A model generated the notes under the pieces. It saw nothing but the letters and a program-made list of their open reading frames with translations, was not told where the DNA came from and did no database searches. The translations under genes were made by a program, and so were the position numbers. From Rhynchopus euleeides (Eukaryota > Euglenozoa > Diplonemea > Diplonemida > Diplonemidae), in assembly GCA_963210315.1 (NCBI GenBank), contig OY723265.1, positions 1,736,001 to 1,800,000 on the forward strand: DNA of 64,000 bases. Direction: 5' to 3'. The first letter of the stretch is position 1, and each line of letters starts with the position of its first letter. Below, one piece after another: positions 12,816 through 22,920 of this stretch.

Positions 12816-13211
12816 GAAGCAGTGCAGATCACTGCAGAGCGCACTCTGCTCTTTGATGCATGTTCGCTGTTTTCATACAACCCTGCCTTGTTCTGCGGCA
12901 ACGTCAGACAGGGTGCAGTGGAGTGGGGGTTTGGCTGAGTTGAGAGAAATATAGAAAGAAAGGTTCTGCTGACCCGCCCAGCGTATTGCCATACGTGGGA
13001 GTGCGTGTGAGGCGCCTATAAGAGCGACACGGAGAAAAAATGTCACATTTACGCGGCCGCCCCCACCCCCGCACCCACCCCCACCTTTTGCTTTGAGACC
13101 ACCAGACAACGCAGTTCCTTGCCAACCCTACTCCTGATTCCTCGACCGTCGGATTGACCCCACACCACCATACTATCAGGAGGGTGTGAGGGAGGGGGGG
13201 AACCCGGGAGG

Positions 13212-15359
13212 ATGACAGGGGAAACGATACTGGGCAATCGCCGCCTGCTGCTCCTCTTCGGTGCAGTGTCCATCGCCCTCTTTGCGTTGCTCGTCCTTGA
13301 AAGGTATGTCGTATCTCGGAGGCTGGGTGGGGGGGGGGGGGTGTTGGGGTGGTCTTGCCGATGATGCTGCCTTCTCGTGTCGAGAATACCTGTTTTGAAG
13401 ATTTTTCTGTTTCTCGGCGCCGTACAGCTTGTGTGGGAGCAGAAGGCGGTCCGATCCCAACGTCTTTACAACAAGTCTGTGGCAAAACAGCAACCACTTT
13501 CTGCAGACTGCTGACGGGGAATTTGCCTTCCCAGCAAGAGATACACCCACCCACCCACAGGAATGAATCCGACACCCTCCGCGCGGCAAACCGGCGTGCG
13601 ACGAAGCACCTAATCGATGCCGCAAAGATAAAAGCGCCTGCCGCAACGGATGCGCCCAGGCCACACACACCGATACCCCACAGCGAAACGATGAAGAGCC
13701 ATCCGGGTTGGGCCAACTACACAAGCCAGGGGCTGTTCGATGCCGTTGCTGAGAGTGACATGTTCGCCTCAGCGCAGTGCATCGGGAACAGCGATAAGCA
13801 CAAGAAGGACCCACAGGGGTGGAAGAAGACGACTTGCAGGTTCAAAAATCTGTGCTACCTGCCGGAGACAAAGGAGTTTGTTTACCACAAGCGCCCGGGA
13901 GATTCCTTCAACGAGGTTGTTTCCATCGGGGCCGTCAACGAGCAGTGGTCAGAACAGGATAAGAACAGGATGCGGTGGCAGCCCAGGATTGTGGACGGCC
14001 CCCTCCCCAAGGGCTCGGTGTACCGCACCCACCAGGAGGACGAGGTGTTCATCCCACACTTTGAGCACTGCGCGGCGAATGTGATGCACCTTATCATGGA
14101 CTCCTTCTACCCGTGGCACAACGCCGTGGAGCTGTTCCAGGTGCAGAAGCATATCATGCCCCTTAGGGTGCGCGTCGGGGTGAACCTGTGGGGCACCTGT
14201 GACTACGTGCAGCAGGAGCGGGACCGCGGGGAGGCGTGGGCCCAGCACCACTTTAACTTCTGTCCCCGCAACACGCAAAGGTGGCTCCCTGCGATGCTGC
14301 CTGCGGTGAACGGGGTGTATCAGACAGAAATCACCAACACGTCCAGCTTTGCGATGGACAACCCCTCGAAGATGGTGTGCTTCAAGGATGCCATCGTGGG
14401 TGTTGGTGTTCTTTCGGACCACTGCCTGAAGTCGCACGGCTGGTCGTGGGACCGCAAAGACATTTCTGACTTCGACTGCAACCAAAACCGCGGCCCTCTG
14501 GCATGGTCCTTCCGCCAGCGGATGATTGCCGTGTCGGGCGCGCGCACCCTGCGCCCCGAGAAGCACACCATCCTGCTCTTCTCCTTCGGCAGCCGTGGTG
14601 GGCCCAGGTGGGGCACCATCCGGCAGCACCTGAAGCAGCTGTTCCCTGATGCAGTGGTATGGCTTGTGTTGCAAGGGGTTGGTTGGTTAGTTGGTTGGGT
14701 CTGTTTTCTGCTGTCGTGGGTTAGGGCCGGTTTTCTGCACGTGCACCCCCTCCACAATATCACACATTAGGTTGAGGACGCCCGGCTGGGCCCTGCCCGC
14801 TCGCAGCTCGAGCAGATCCAGCGCGCCACTGTGGTCATCGCCGCGATGGGTGGGAATACCATCACCTCGCTGTTCCTGCCGCGGGGGGCAGGGCTGATCC
14901 TGATGCACGACGGGAAGGTGTGTCTCGTGTCCCCTGGGAGGGGTGGTGGTGTTGGATTATGTGATATGCTCTGCAATATTTTTTGTTGTTGTGTGTCGGG
15001 CGTGCCTCACATCAACAACCGCCTCACAACACACAACCAACCTCGCGCAGGACCGTCTGGATTGGGACTTCTGGACGCATCTCCCCCACCTCGCTCTGGA
15101 GTGGGCTTCGTCCGCCGAGTTGACCCAGAAGAACACCCTCGGTGCAATCGTGAAGAGGCGCATGACAGGCTACGAGGAGTTCGGCAGCGGTTTTGCCACT
15201 GCAGGGGGGGCCGCATCCCCGCAGGCAGCAGTGCGGGCGAACGGCACCCTCGAGACCCGCCCGCCGGTTAACGCCACAGCAGCCGCCGTGTTGCGGCCGC
15301 AGGACGCCTCCACACCGAAACCGACGGAGGCAGCTGCCGCGACCAACACGACGTCCTGA
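13212..15359 (+). CDS. Type II membrane glycosyltransferase, GT61 (DUF563)-like
   Basis: Likely Golgi-resident glycosyltransferase. Exons 13212-13303, 13561-14656, 14771-14917 and 15051-15359 give about 547 residues. Exon 1 encodes a short basic cytosolic tail and one hydrophobic anchor (RRLLLLFGAVSIALFALLVL), typical of type II Golgi enzymes. The catalytic part carries a GT61-like core: EVFIPHFEHCAANVMHLIMD, parallel to the family's 'N..HW..D' region. Exon 3 has ATVVIAAMGGNTITSLFLPR followed by GAGLILM, which corresponds to the family's 'G.HGAGLTN..F..PG' motif. Here MGGN replaces the usual GPHG, so the nucleotide-sugar site may differ. The C-terminal tail is Ala/Thr/Pro-rich with NAT and NGT glycosylation sites. 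Donors are GTATGT, GTATGG and GTGTGT. The family call rests on motif spacing; donor and acceptor sugars are unknown. Confidence 0.7.
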
Positions 15360-16075
15360 AGAATTTATCAAAACAGAGGGATACACACACACGCATGCGT
15401 GGTGTGTGAACCCTTTTGCAGCAGTGTCGAACCAACCCAACGGGCAGCTATGCTCTTAGATGCATATCCTCCGCTGCAGCACACGAAGTGGGTGCAGTGC
15501 TCTGCCGCAGGGTTTCGCCTCATCCGTATCAAAAACGTGGCCAGCACAAGACACACATATGCCACCCTGGAGTCGTTTTGTGTGCGTGTGGAAACTGCAG
15601 AAAAAGAAAAAAACTGCCCCCCAACTTTCTCACATCACATCAGTAGATCTAGAGAGAGATATCGGCAGAATCTTGGCTGTGGTACTCGCGATGGGGACGT
15701 GTCTTTTCCCCACCCCCAGGGTTTTCGCTAGCACCGGGGGGGTCAGGCGGTAAAAATATCGGTGCGGTGCTCTTCGAACCGAAAATCAGAGGGGGAAAAG
15801 CGCCCTATCACTTCACAGCTACAACCGCTCTGATGAATTTCCTTTTGTTTGTTGCGTTGACGCTTCTACACACAAAACCCTGAACTGATCACACCCTGAG
15901 CCTGATGAAGGGTGGGGTTAGTGTATAGAGCACGTTTGGTTGCAGCTGTGGTGGGGCGCTTTCCGCTCACACGAGTGTGCTTAAAAAAAAATTCCGCGGT
16001 GGTGATTTGCACCGAAAAATCCCTACCCCATCGGGAGCGCACCACGCGAACACACGTTCCGCTCTGTGCTGTAGT

Positions 16076-16126
16076 GTAGGTGCACTGATGGTACACCGCA
16101 GCGCGGTGTACCATCGGTGTACCTAC
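16076..16126. repeat. 51-bp hairpin-forming inverted repeat
   Basis: Arms GTAGGTGCACTGATGG(TACACCGC) and (GCGGTGTA)CCATCGGTGTACCTAC pair over about 24 bp with three mismatches around a tiny loop. No Rho-type or RNA-gene context was seen. It may be a small foldback insertion. Confidence 0.7.
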
Positions 16127-16263
16127 ACGAGTGTATGGGCACTGGGTGCCACTGACCCCCGATTCGAATGGCTTCGGGGTCGTTTTGTCCAACGACGACC
16201 CTTTCTCGACATGTTGCCGTCGCATCCACGCAAGGTGGTGGCGATCTCGTAGACAGGCACACG

Positions 16264-16329
16264 GCACAGGGGGGTCTGGGGGGCGGAGCCCCCCAGCCGC
16301 CGGAGGCCACGGTAGTGGACATCTGTTCC
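16264..16329 (+). repeat. 66-bp GC-rich hairpin repeat, copy 1
   Basis: The core GGGGGGCGGAGCCCCCC is a perfect hairpin. It is preceded by ACAGGGGGGTCT and followed by AGCCGCCGGAGGCCACGGTA and then GACATCTGTT. Two more copies in the same orientation lie at 17723 and 17882. Confidence 0.85.
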
Positions 16330-17722
16330 TTGCAGTCTCGGGCAGTCGGGATTCCCTCGGGTTTGCGATGCTCGTAAGTAGGCTTCGCTGTTTCGCAGCC
16401 CGACCAGCAGGAGATCACCGGTCCTGGGTGACACCAAAAAAAAACGGGGGAAAAAAAAACAAAACAAAACGGTGCTTTGCACCGCTCCCAAGGGCGGTGC
16501 TTTGCACATTCCGAAAAACCGAAAAACCCCCAGAAAAAAAACAATTGGTGCAAAGCACCGGTTTTCGGTGCTAGCGAAACCCCTGCCCACCCCCCCTCTC
16601 TTTTTTTTTGCCCTGCAGAGTTTTTTTTTCCAGCAGGGCCCACAAAGCAAAGGGTTGTTCCCCAAATTCGCCACCCCCCCCCCCCCCCCCCATGCGAAAT
16701 CCCTCCTTGCCTACGCCAGAGCCATGTCCGCGCATCACCGGCGGTTGTGTGTGGGTGATGTCGCTTCTTGCGTTTCGAAGAAGGGGGATATAGAGGGGGT
16801 GGGCGGGTGTGGAGCCTCCACGGAGCGCAGCAAACGCAACACCCCCCTTCCGCCCCACATGAAGCAGAAGAAGGCCGTGTTCTGGTCATGGGGTGGGGGG
16901 GATAGTCTCTTGCAATACACCTGCCTTCCTCCCTTCCGATACCTTGTCTGTGAAATGCATTCTTATGCGCTTGAATGCGTCGGGAAGGGCGCTCCCTCTG
17001 TGGCCCCCTCTTCCCTGGGCTTGAAGCAGGTGTGGCTCTATTTTGGGGGTATTTTGGCCAATTTTCGAAATCCTATTTTGGTTTTTTTGCACTTTTTTTG
17101 GGTGCTTTTTTGCACGATTTCTGTGCCTCAGACACAGATTTTGGTGTGATTTTTGCGCTATTTTGATTCACTCGGCCTGACCGATGCATACGATTCGAAA
17201 AAATGGCGAAAAAATCGCTATCAACAACGGTGAACGAATGGAGGTAGATGGGGAAGTGGGAGGACACATCACGCCCTCTCACTGATCGCCATCTGTACAC
17301 TACCTCTCTGTTCAAGGCGGTCAGTGTCACTTGATGGCGCTGCACACAAATCACTGCTACATCCCAGGGCGCCTTCCCTTGTGAGAATAGCGGAACTTCT
17401 GCGGTTGCAGTTTGGTGGTTGAGGCCGGCGGTGATATCACTTTGGTGACTGTGCTTCCTTCCCCCTGAGCTCGATCAGATCCAGGTCGACCTGGTGCTGC
17501 GTGGCTCCTGGTGTGCCATCTCTTGCATGCCACGGATGCCCACCAAGTCGAACCCGAAACATGACGACCCTTTCGAGATGTCATGGCCGCAAGCCCGCAA
17601 ACCCGATCGCATTCGCAAGGTGGTTCGTCTCTTAGAGATCAGTGCTCGGGCCCAGCCTTCCGCGAGGGTGCTGGAACCGCAGCCCCGTACGCGCAAGGAC
17701 TTGGCTCCAAGACCAGGCACAT

Positions 17723-17788
17723 GCCACAGGGGGGTGTGGGGGGCGGAGCCCCCCAGCCGCCGGAGGCCACGGTAGCGAACGTCTGTTG
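17723..17788 (+). repeat. 66-bp GC-rich hairpin repeat, copy 2
   Basis: Same unit as copy 1, with GGGTGTGG in place of GGGTCTGG and GAACGTCTGTTGG at the 3' side. The left flank GGCACATGCCACAGG partly matches copies 1 and 3. Confidence 0.85.
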
Positions 17789-17881
17789 GCCTGGCTCCAT
17801 AGTCGCATACGCTCAAGTACAACACAACTGACAGATAGCACATGTCGCATGGGGGGACGATAAATTGTCGCGCAAAGACAC

Positions 17882-17947
17882 GCCACAGGGGGGTCTGGGG
17901 GGCGGAGCCCCCCAGCCGCCGGAGGCCACGGTAGGGAACATCTGTTG
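17882..17947 (+). repeat. 66-bp GC-rich hairpin repeat, copy 3
   Basis: Same unit, starting 159 bp downstream of copy 2's start, ending GAACATCTGTTGG. Copies 2 and 3 share flank words, so one may be a local duplicate of the other. Confidence 0.85.
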
Positions 17948-18006
17948 GTTTGAGCTCGAGAGCAAGCCTCTCACACCGCCCTCCGACCCCCCTCTCCACC
18001 CCCCAG

Positions 18007-18143
18007 GTGCAACATTTTTTTGCACCCGGAAAATGTGTTCTTTTGACTGTTTGAGCACATCCAAGACCGGGAACATAGAAGAATTCTGCCAATGCCAAGT
18101 AGGGTCACAATAAAACCCAAAGGAAAATGGTGCAAAAAAGTAG
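18007..18143 (+). repeat. Left direct repeat flanking the hAT-like element
   Basis: About 137 bp, with AAAATGTGTTCTTTTGA, TTGAGCACATCCAAGACCGG and AAGTAGGGTCACAATAAAA. A second copy in the same orientation lies at 22774-22911 on the other side of the transposase gene. Confidence 0.8.
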
Positions 18144-18228
18144 TGACCACCACCCCCATCCCCACCTCCGGGCAGGCCTGGGCGGGGAACCAGCCCTTTT
18201 TCCGGGTTTTTTGGGTCGGGGAACCAGG

Positions 18229-21200
18229 TTTTTTCTAAGAATTTTTACAAGGGATTTTTTGCTCACCCCCCCACAGGTTTCAGGCGCGTGCCCGTCAGGC
18301 GGGACTTTTTCTATGATTTCTACGATGAAAACCACCCCCCCGCCCCCACCCCCCCCCCCTTCTAAGAACGATGATGGCTCACTCGGAAGTTTCGGCGTCC
18401 GAAACGTACGCCCACTCTCCCCAATCCTCCTCCATGTCGACATCGATGTCGACATGGACGCGGGCCCTTTTCTCCTGGGGCTCCTCGGGGTGCGGCCCAA
18501 CCTCCCTCCTGCGCTCTGCCGGTGCCGCCTGTGTGGGAGGCAGCTGCGGCGGTTCTTCCGGCTGAGGTGTGGGGAGTGTCGATGGGGTGCCCGGGGTCGA
18601 TGAAGCGGGGAGCTGGAAGGTGACATGTTGCAGGGTGGCTGGAGGCACGACGGGGGGTGCGGCATCTGCAAGCAACGAAGTGAGGAAGGGATCCTCAGGG
18701 ACTTCCTCCACGAGGCTGACAATCGACAATGCATCGGCGTTGTCATCTTCCCAGCTGCCGTCCGATTCCTCATCACAATCCTCCACGCCAGCAAATAGAG
18801 AACCCATGGCTGCATCGAGGTCAACGAGCTCCACGGTTGTCAGAGTTGGAAGAGGCGTCAGGGAACGCGCAGTGAAGCGGCGCTTCTTGTTGGCGAGGAA
18901 CGTGTTGACTGTTTCTTCAACGATGATCTTGCGCGCCGCGTCATCATGTGACAGCTCTAGAGTGATGCCCAGTTCTTGAGAGATGCTTGCGGCAGAGAGT
19001 GCCTTCCGGAACGATCCCCTCATGCGCGTTACAACTGAAAAAGCAGCCTCCACAAACACAGTCGAGGGTGACAGTGCCACCATGGCCTCAAGCACTATCG
19101 CAAACGTCGAACTCTCGGATTCCAGCAAGAAGTCGACGACAAACTCTTTCAGAAGGTTCCCCCTGAGATCTGTGCATTCCAACCGCAGCTTCACCCACTC
19201 CATGCCGATGCTGAGAATCTCTGCCTGGTCGTAACCCAAGCGAGAAGCGAGCGCCATGAGGCACTCGCACGTGCTGTCCTTCCCACTTGTCGCGAAGAAA
19301 GAGCTGAATGAGCGGCAGGGATACTCCTCCCACCTCTTGGCCAGGTCCTTGTAGATGGTGTGGCAGAGCTTTGAGCGCCAGGAAGTCATCTCGGCAACTA
19401 CCCCCGGAGGCAACGATGTGGTTCCCTGGTTCTCATAGAACTTGGCTTCGTGCTTGCCAGGCTGGCGCGCCAGCACCTTATGCACTGTCAGTGCATTCTG
19501 CAGGATGCTCTCCATCGACGAGAGCGACAGGTCTCGCTTCTGCAACGCCTCGCTCACCCCTTTATTGATGTCGAAGACGTCAGCCAAGATGCAAGTCGAG
19601 AGGGAATACTCGGGGGTGAGCTTGTGGAAGAAGAACGGCGGCGGCTGGATCTCCCCGAGCATAGCGACAGTGAAGTCAAAGTTCACCACAGCCGCGTTCA
19701 GGCGACGGAACGTTGCAGCTGCCCAACGCACGGAGTGCTCCTTCGGGAAGGAGAGACATTTCCCACCGGAAATGATCTGCAGAGACTTCTGCCTGGCGGT
19801 TGATCTGAAGAAGGCAAACCAGTGTCGGAGGAGGCGGCTATGTTCAACAACCTTTCGTGTCTTCTTGATGAGGCCGACGGACAGCTGGTGCATGTGGGCA
19901 GCATCATGCACATCGATGAGAGTGCATCCCCACGCGATCTCGAGCTTCCCCCTGAGACTCTTCATCGTTGATGCCCCGTCTGCCGCGAATCCCTTCAGCG
20001 AACGCCGCGCCCACTGCGACAGCTGGAGGCTGTCGAACAACTTGACCAGCTCGTCCTTCTGCGACTCTGCGTCAGCTTTCTTCAAGTCGACTGTGCCCAC
20101 ACACCAATCTTTCATAGCACAATCCGTCCTGCTGATCCCCGAAACGATGACGATCATCAAGTCGATGCGGGCGAACGTGGTACCGTCCACCTTCAGGGTT
20201 GCCGCCCGACACGCACGCACCGCACCCACCACTCCCCTCAGGAGCACCTCCCAGAGTATCGTCTGGAACTCCTTCGCGACTTTTCGAGAGTAGTGGGTGT
20301 CCAGGACATGCAGCCCCTTCCGCTTGTCGTCCTGCAACCTCGCACCCACACTGCTCAGCCCCTCCGCCCGTTGCGTCGCCGTTGCCACGTTGTACACCAG
20401 GTTGACCAGACTTGTGTACTGCTCGCTGGTCACCTTCACCTTCGCGCACAGCGTCTGCTTGGGGATATCTGTAGCTGTCACATTGGTGTTTTCACTCCCA
20501 GGCGTGGACAACTGCACTGCTCTCTTGTGCGCCGCACCACCCATGTGGCGGCGGATATTGCTTTGCTGGCGCCCAACTGTCGTGGCAGACATAGACGCTT
20601 CGCCGCGTGCATACCGGAGCAAGTGGGGTTGCTCCGAGAACTCCCCCTCCAGCTGCACCAAGAACGGTGCACACGTGGTGCACCTCCACCTCCCATCAGG
20701 GAGACGCACCACACCGGAGGCTGCAGCGTGGATCTTCCGCTGCTGCTTCTCCTGTATGGCGAGCTGTGCCTGCCGCTGCTGAATCCGAAGGAGACCGTTC
20801 ACCATTGAGCCCTCTGGCACGTACTTCTTGTTTGCTGCCATCAAAAGAAGGAAGTGCGCCTTTGCTGTGTCGAAGACAAGCCGCAAGGGGTACTGGGCCA
20901 TCAACGACGGAAGAAGCAAGCCGAAGGTGCGAGGCTGTGTGGTGTCGACGATAGAAAAGTGAACATTTAAACCGCGGGATGTGCGGAAAGTCTGCAGGGC
21001 CACTGACGCGGTGTTGGTGTCCAACTCTTCGTCCACGAGGAATCTCGTATCCATCAATCGCGGACGCCTGAGCTTCACCGTGAGGGCCTCCGCTTCGGGG
21101 GAGTCAACGCCCTCCAGAAGCGCCGCAGCACTGGTACGCGTCGGCTCCGTAATGGGAATTGACCTTGCTAGGCAGTCAAGCACTCGGAGGCAGTAGTGTC

Positions 21201-22680
21201 CAGAACTGTATAGATCCCGTTGAACCCACCCTGGTACAAGCCCAATGTTGACGCCTCCGGTTGATTGGGCGAGCTTCATGGCGGTCAGCCATGGGGACAG
21301 TCGCCCGGCGCTGTCGAACGCGGCGACGTGGCACGCCCCTTCCCCGGTGTAGAAGGCGGCGTGGGGTGCAGGGGCGACAGGGGCGGCGGTGGTAGCTGCA
21401 GGAGAGGCGGCCAGGGGATCCGGAGGAGGAGGCGGCGGCGCATCATGCGAAGCATCGACGTCGTGCCCGTCACCGTCCGATGCCTCACGTGCGTACAGCA
21501 CGAGTGCTGGCTTCGCGTTCGCACGATTGAACGGCGCCACAGAGCAATCCGTCACACGATCAGTCGTGATCGACTTCCACTTCAGAGTGGTGGCGGGGCC
21601 ACGAGCGCACAGCGTCTCCCAGGCGATCCCCTTCGCGAGGGTCAGCCCGGACTTTGTGCACGATGCACCGACAAACCGGTACCGGTGATTCACCGGCTGC
21701 ACCGTGCCCACCTGCACCACCCCGTTGCCGTCAACGCCAAGCTCACGAAGGGCGGAGAGGTCTCTTAATTCCTTGACGTTGACGGTTTCCGCAAGCTCCG
21801 TCAGGTGCTTCTGCTTCTCGCCGGATGCAGAAAACCGCTGCGTCGAGAGGAACAGGAGGTGCGGGGCCTTCTCGACGCAGAACTGCGCAGCCCGGACAGC
21901 ACCACATGTGCACGGACCTTGCTTCTCCATAAATTGAGAAGCAACGCGCTGCACCTCGTCCTTCACGACGCCCAACATCACAACCATGCTGTCTGTAATA
22001 GCTGTGCGGAACTCACCACAAGATGGGCAGCTGTAGACGGTGGCGCTTTTGGTGGTGCAGAGGTGCTTCAGGTGCGGGTGTTTGTGTCCGAGGGCGGAGA
22101 GACTGACGTCAGGGTTGGGTCGCTGCGGGTCCTGCGAGGTGATCATCTGGGGCTCGTTCTCATCGGGGGTTGTGCTCCGCAGGGACTGGAGGAGGTTGCT
22201 CAATACACCTTGGCACTCCCGCAGTACTGTACATGCCAGCAGCTGGAGGATAGTTACAAAGCTGCCACTCCCCGACGCCACCCCCCTACTGGCCCCTTCA
22301 GGCCTGAAAGCCCAAAAGCTCCCGGAGATTTTTGCAGTGGTGCGCACCATATTCGCGGAGTACGTGAGGTTGGGTGAGTGTGAGGTCAGGGTCCTGTCGA
22401 AGGGTAGTCGAGTGGGAATAAATAGGGAGGTCCTCAGGAGTGCAATACAACAGCAATACACAGGCAACACACCAGCAACACGCAAACCGAGGCAAGAGGA
22501 GGTGGGCGGGGTCATCCTGCGGAGTCTCCAGTTGGCCAGCAAGGCGAACTGTACGGGGGAGAGACTTCCCTTCCATCCTTGTGTGCGCCCTGTCGACTGG
22601 GAAAATCTTAGAAAAAAAAATTTCCTCTGCGAAAAACCCTTAGAAAAAAAAATTTCCCTTACAAAATTCTTAGAAAAAAA
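18229..22680 (-). mobile_element. hAT-like DNA transposon (boundaries approximate)
   Basis: The transposase gene lies between inverted T-rich sequences: TTTTTTCTAAGAATTTTTAC at 18229 on the left, and the complement of TTTTCTAAGAATTTTGTAAG at about 22650-22680 on the right. The right side carries four spaced copies of TTAGAAAAAAA, which look like subterminal repeats. Outside these lie the 137-bp direct repeats at 18007 and 22774. No clear 8-bp target duplication was found, so the true ends are unsettled. Confidence 0.6.
18379..22350 (-). CDS. hAT-superfamily-like transposase with BED-type zinc finger
   Basis: Single-exon gene of about 1323 residues from ATG at 22350. The frame is open to 22698 without a convincing start, and ATG 22514 is an alternative. 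A Cys-rich region (SCPSCGEF, CTCGAVRAA) comes first. A BED-like C2H2 finger sits at about residues 555-605 (RCTTCAPF through RRHMGGAAH). The catalytic part follows: LKVDGTTFARID (about 720), KGFAADGASTMKSLRGKLE (about 790), a Cys-less DVHDAAHMHQL in place of the usual C..H..NL, an FPKEHSVRWAAA block, and a C-terminal dimerisation-like stretch LSPSTVFVEAAFSVVTRMR. The tail is acidic and ends in an Arg/Asp-rich segment. The order matches hAT transposases; the missing Cys is unusual. No internal stop occurs, so it may be recent. It lies opposite to all host genes. Confidence 0.72.
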   Translation of the reverse strand: MVRTTAKISGSFWAFRPEGASRGVASGSGSFVTILQLLACTVLRECQGVLSNLLQSLRSTTPDENEPQMITSQDPQRPNPDVSLSALGHKHPHLKHLCTTKSATVYSCPSCGEFRTAITDSMVVMLGVVKDEVQRVASQFMEKQGPCTCGAVRAAQFCVEKAPHLLFLSTQRFSASGEKQKHLTELAETVNVKELRDLSALRELGVDGNGVVQVGTVQPVNHRYRFVGASCTKSGLTLAKGIAWETLCARGPATTLKWKSITTDRVTDCSVAPFNRANAKPALVLYAREASDGDGHDVDASHDAPPPPPPDPLAASPAATTAAPVAPAPHAAFYTGEGACHVAAFDSAGRLSPWLTAMKLAQSTGGVNIGLVPGWVQRDLYSSGHYCLRVLDCLARSIPITEPTRTSAAALLEGVDSPEAEALTVKLRRPRLMDTRFLVDEELDTNTASVALQTFRTSRGLNVHFSIVDTTQPRTFGLLLPSLMAQYPLRLVFDTAKAHFLLLMAANKKYVPEGSMVNGLLRIQQRQAQLAIQEKQQRKIHAAASGVVRLPDGRWRCTTCAPFLVQLEGEFSEQPHLLRYARGEASMSATTVGRQQSNIRRHMGGAAHKRAVQLSTPGSENTNVTATDIPKQTLCAKVKVTSEQYTSLVNLVYNVATATQRAEGLSSVGARLQDDKRKGLHVLDTHYSRKVAKEFQTILWEVLLRGVVGAVRACRAATLKVDGTTFARIDLMIVIVSGISRTDCAMKDWCVGTVDLKKADAESQKDELVKLFDSLQLSQWARRSLKGFAADGASTMKSLRGKLEIAWGCTLIDVHDAAHMHQLSVGLIKKTRKVVEHSRLLRHWFAFFRSTARQKSLQIISGGKCLSFPKEHSVRWAAATFRRLNAAVVNFDFTVAMLGEIQPPPFFFHKLTPEYSLSTCILADVFDINKGVSEALQKRDLSLSSMESILQNALTVHKVLARQPGKHEAKFYENQGTTSLPPGVVAEMTSWRSKLCHTIYKDLAKRWEEYPCRSFSSFFATSGKDSTCECLMALASRLGYDQAEILSIGMEWVKLRLECTDLRGNLLKEFVVDFLLESESSTFAIVLEAMVALSPSTVFVEAAFSVVTRMRGSFRKALSAASISQELGITLELSHDDAARKIIVEETVNTFLANKKRRFTARSLTPLPTLTTVELVDLDAAMGSLFAGVEDCDEESDGSWEDDNADALSIVSLVEEVPEDPFLTSLLADAAPPVVPPATLQHVTFQLPASSTPGTPSTLPTPQPEEPPQLPPTQAAPAERRREVGPHPEEPQEKRARVHVDIDVDMEEDWGEWAYVSDAETSE

Positions 22681-22773
22681 CTTTTTTTCCCCGTACAAAA
22701 GTTCTTAGAAAAAAAGTTCAGAATCCTGAAAGTGGGGAACCAGCCCCCCAGTTAGGAACAGCCCTGCCTCCGG

Positions 22774-22911
22774 GTGCAAAAATTTTTTTGGCCACGGAAA
22801 ATGTGTTCTTTTGAATGTTTGAGCACATCCAAGACCGGGAACATAAAAATTTTCTGCCAATACCAAGTAGGGTCACAATAAAAACCAAAGGAAAATAGTG
22901 CAAAAAAATAG
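22774..22911 (+). repeat. Right direct repeat flanking the hAT-like element
   Basis: Matches 18007-18143 in the same orientation. The shared words include TTGAGCACATCCAAGACCGG and AAGTAGGGTCACAATAAAA. The 3' end repeats GTGCAAAAAAATA. Confidence 0.8.
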
Positions 22912-22920
22912 TGCAAAAAA

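Larger units (their letters stand above)
10358..13211. other. Repeat-rich spacer
   Basis: I see no coding exon. The spacer holds a pair of inverted 108-bp mini-elements and a pair of roughly 190-bp direct repeats (listed separately). The rest is unique AT-moderate DNA. The region just before 13212 has a CCCCCACC-rich tract and ACTATCAG, a possible acceptor for the next gene. Confidence 0.6.
15360..18006. other. Repeat-rich spacer
   Basis: No supported gene. It contains a 51-bp hairpin (16076-16126), three copies of a 66-bp GC-rich repeat, a local cluster of GGTGCTTTGCACC / GGTGCAAAGCACC palindromes (about 16470-16564), and an 18-base C run at 16674-16691. Confidence 0.6.
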
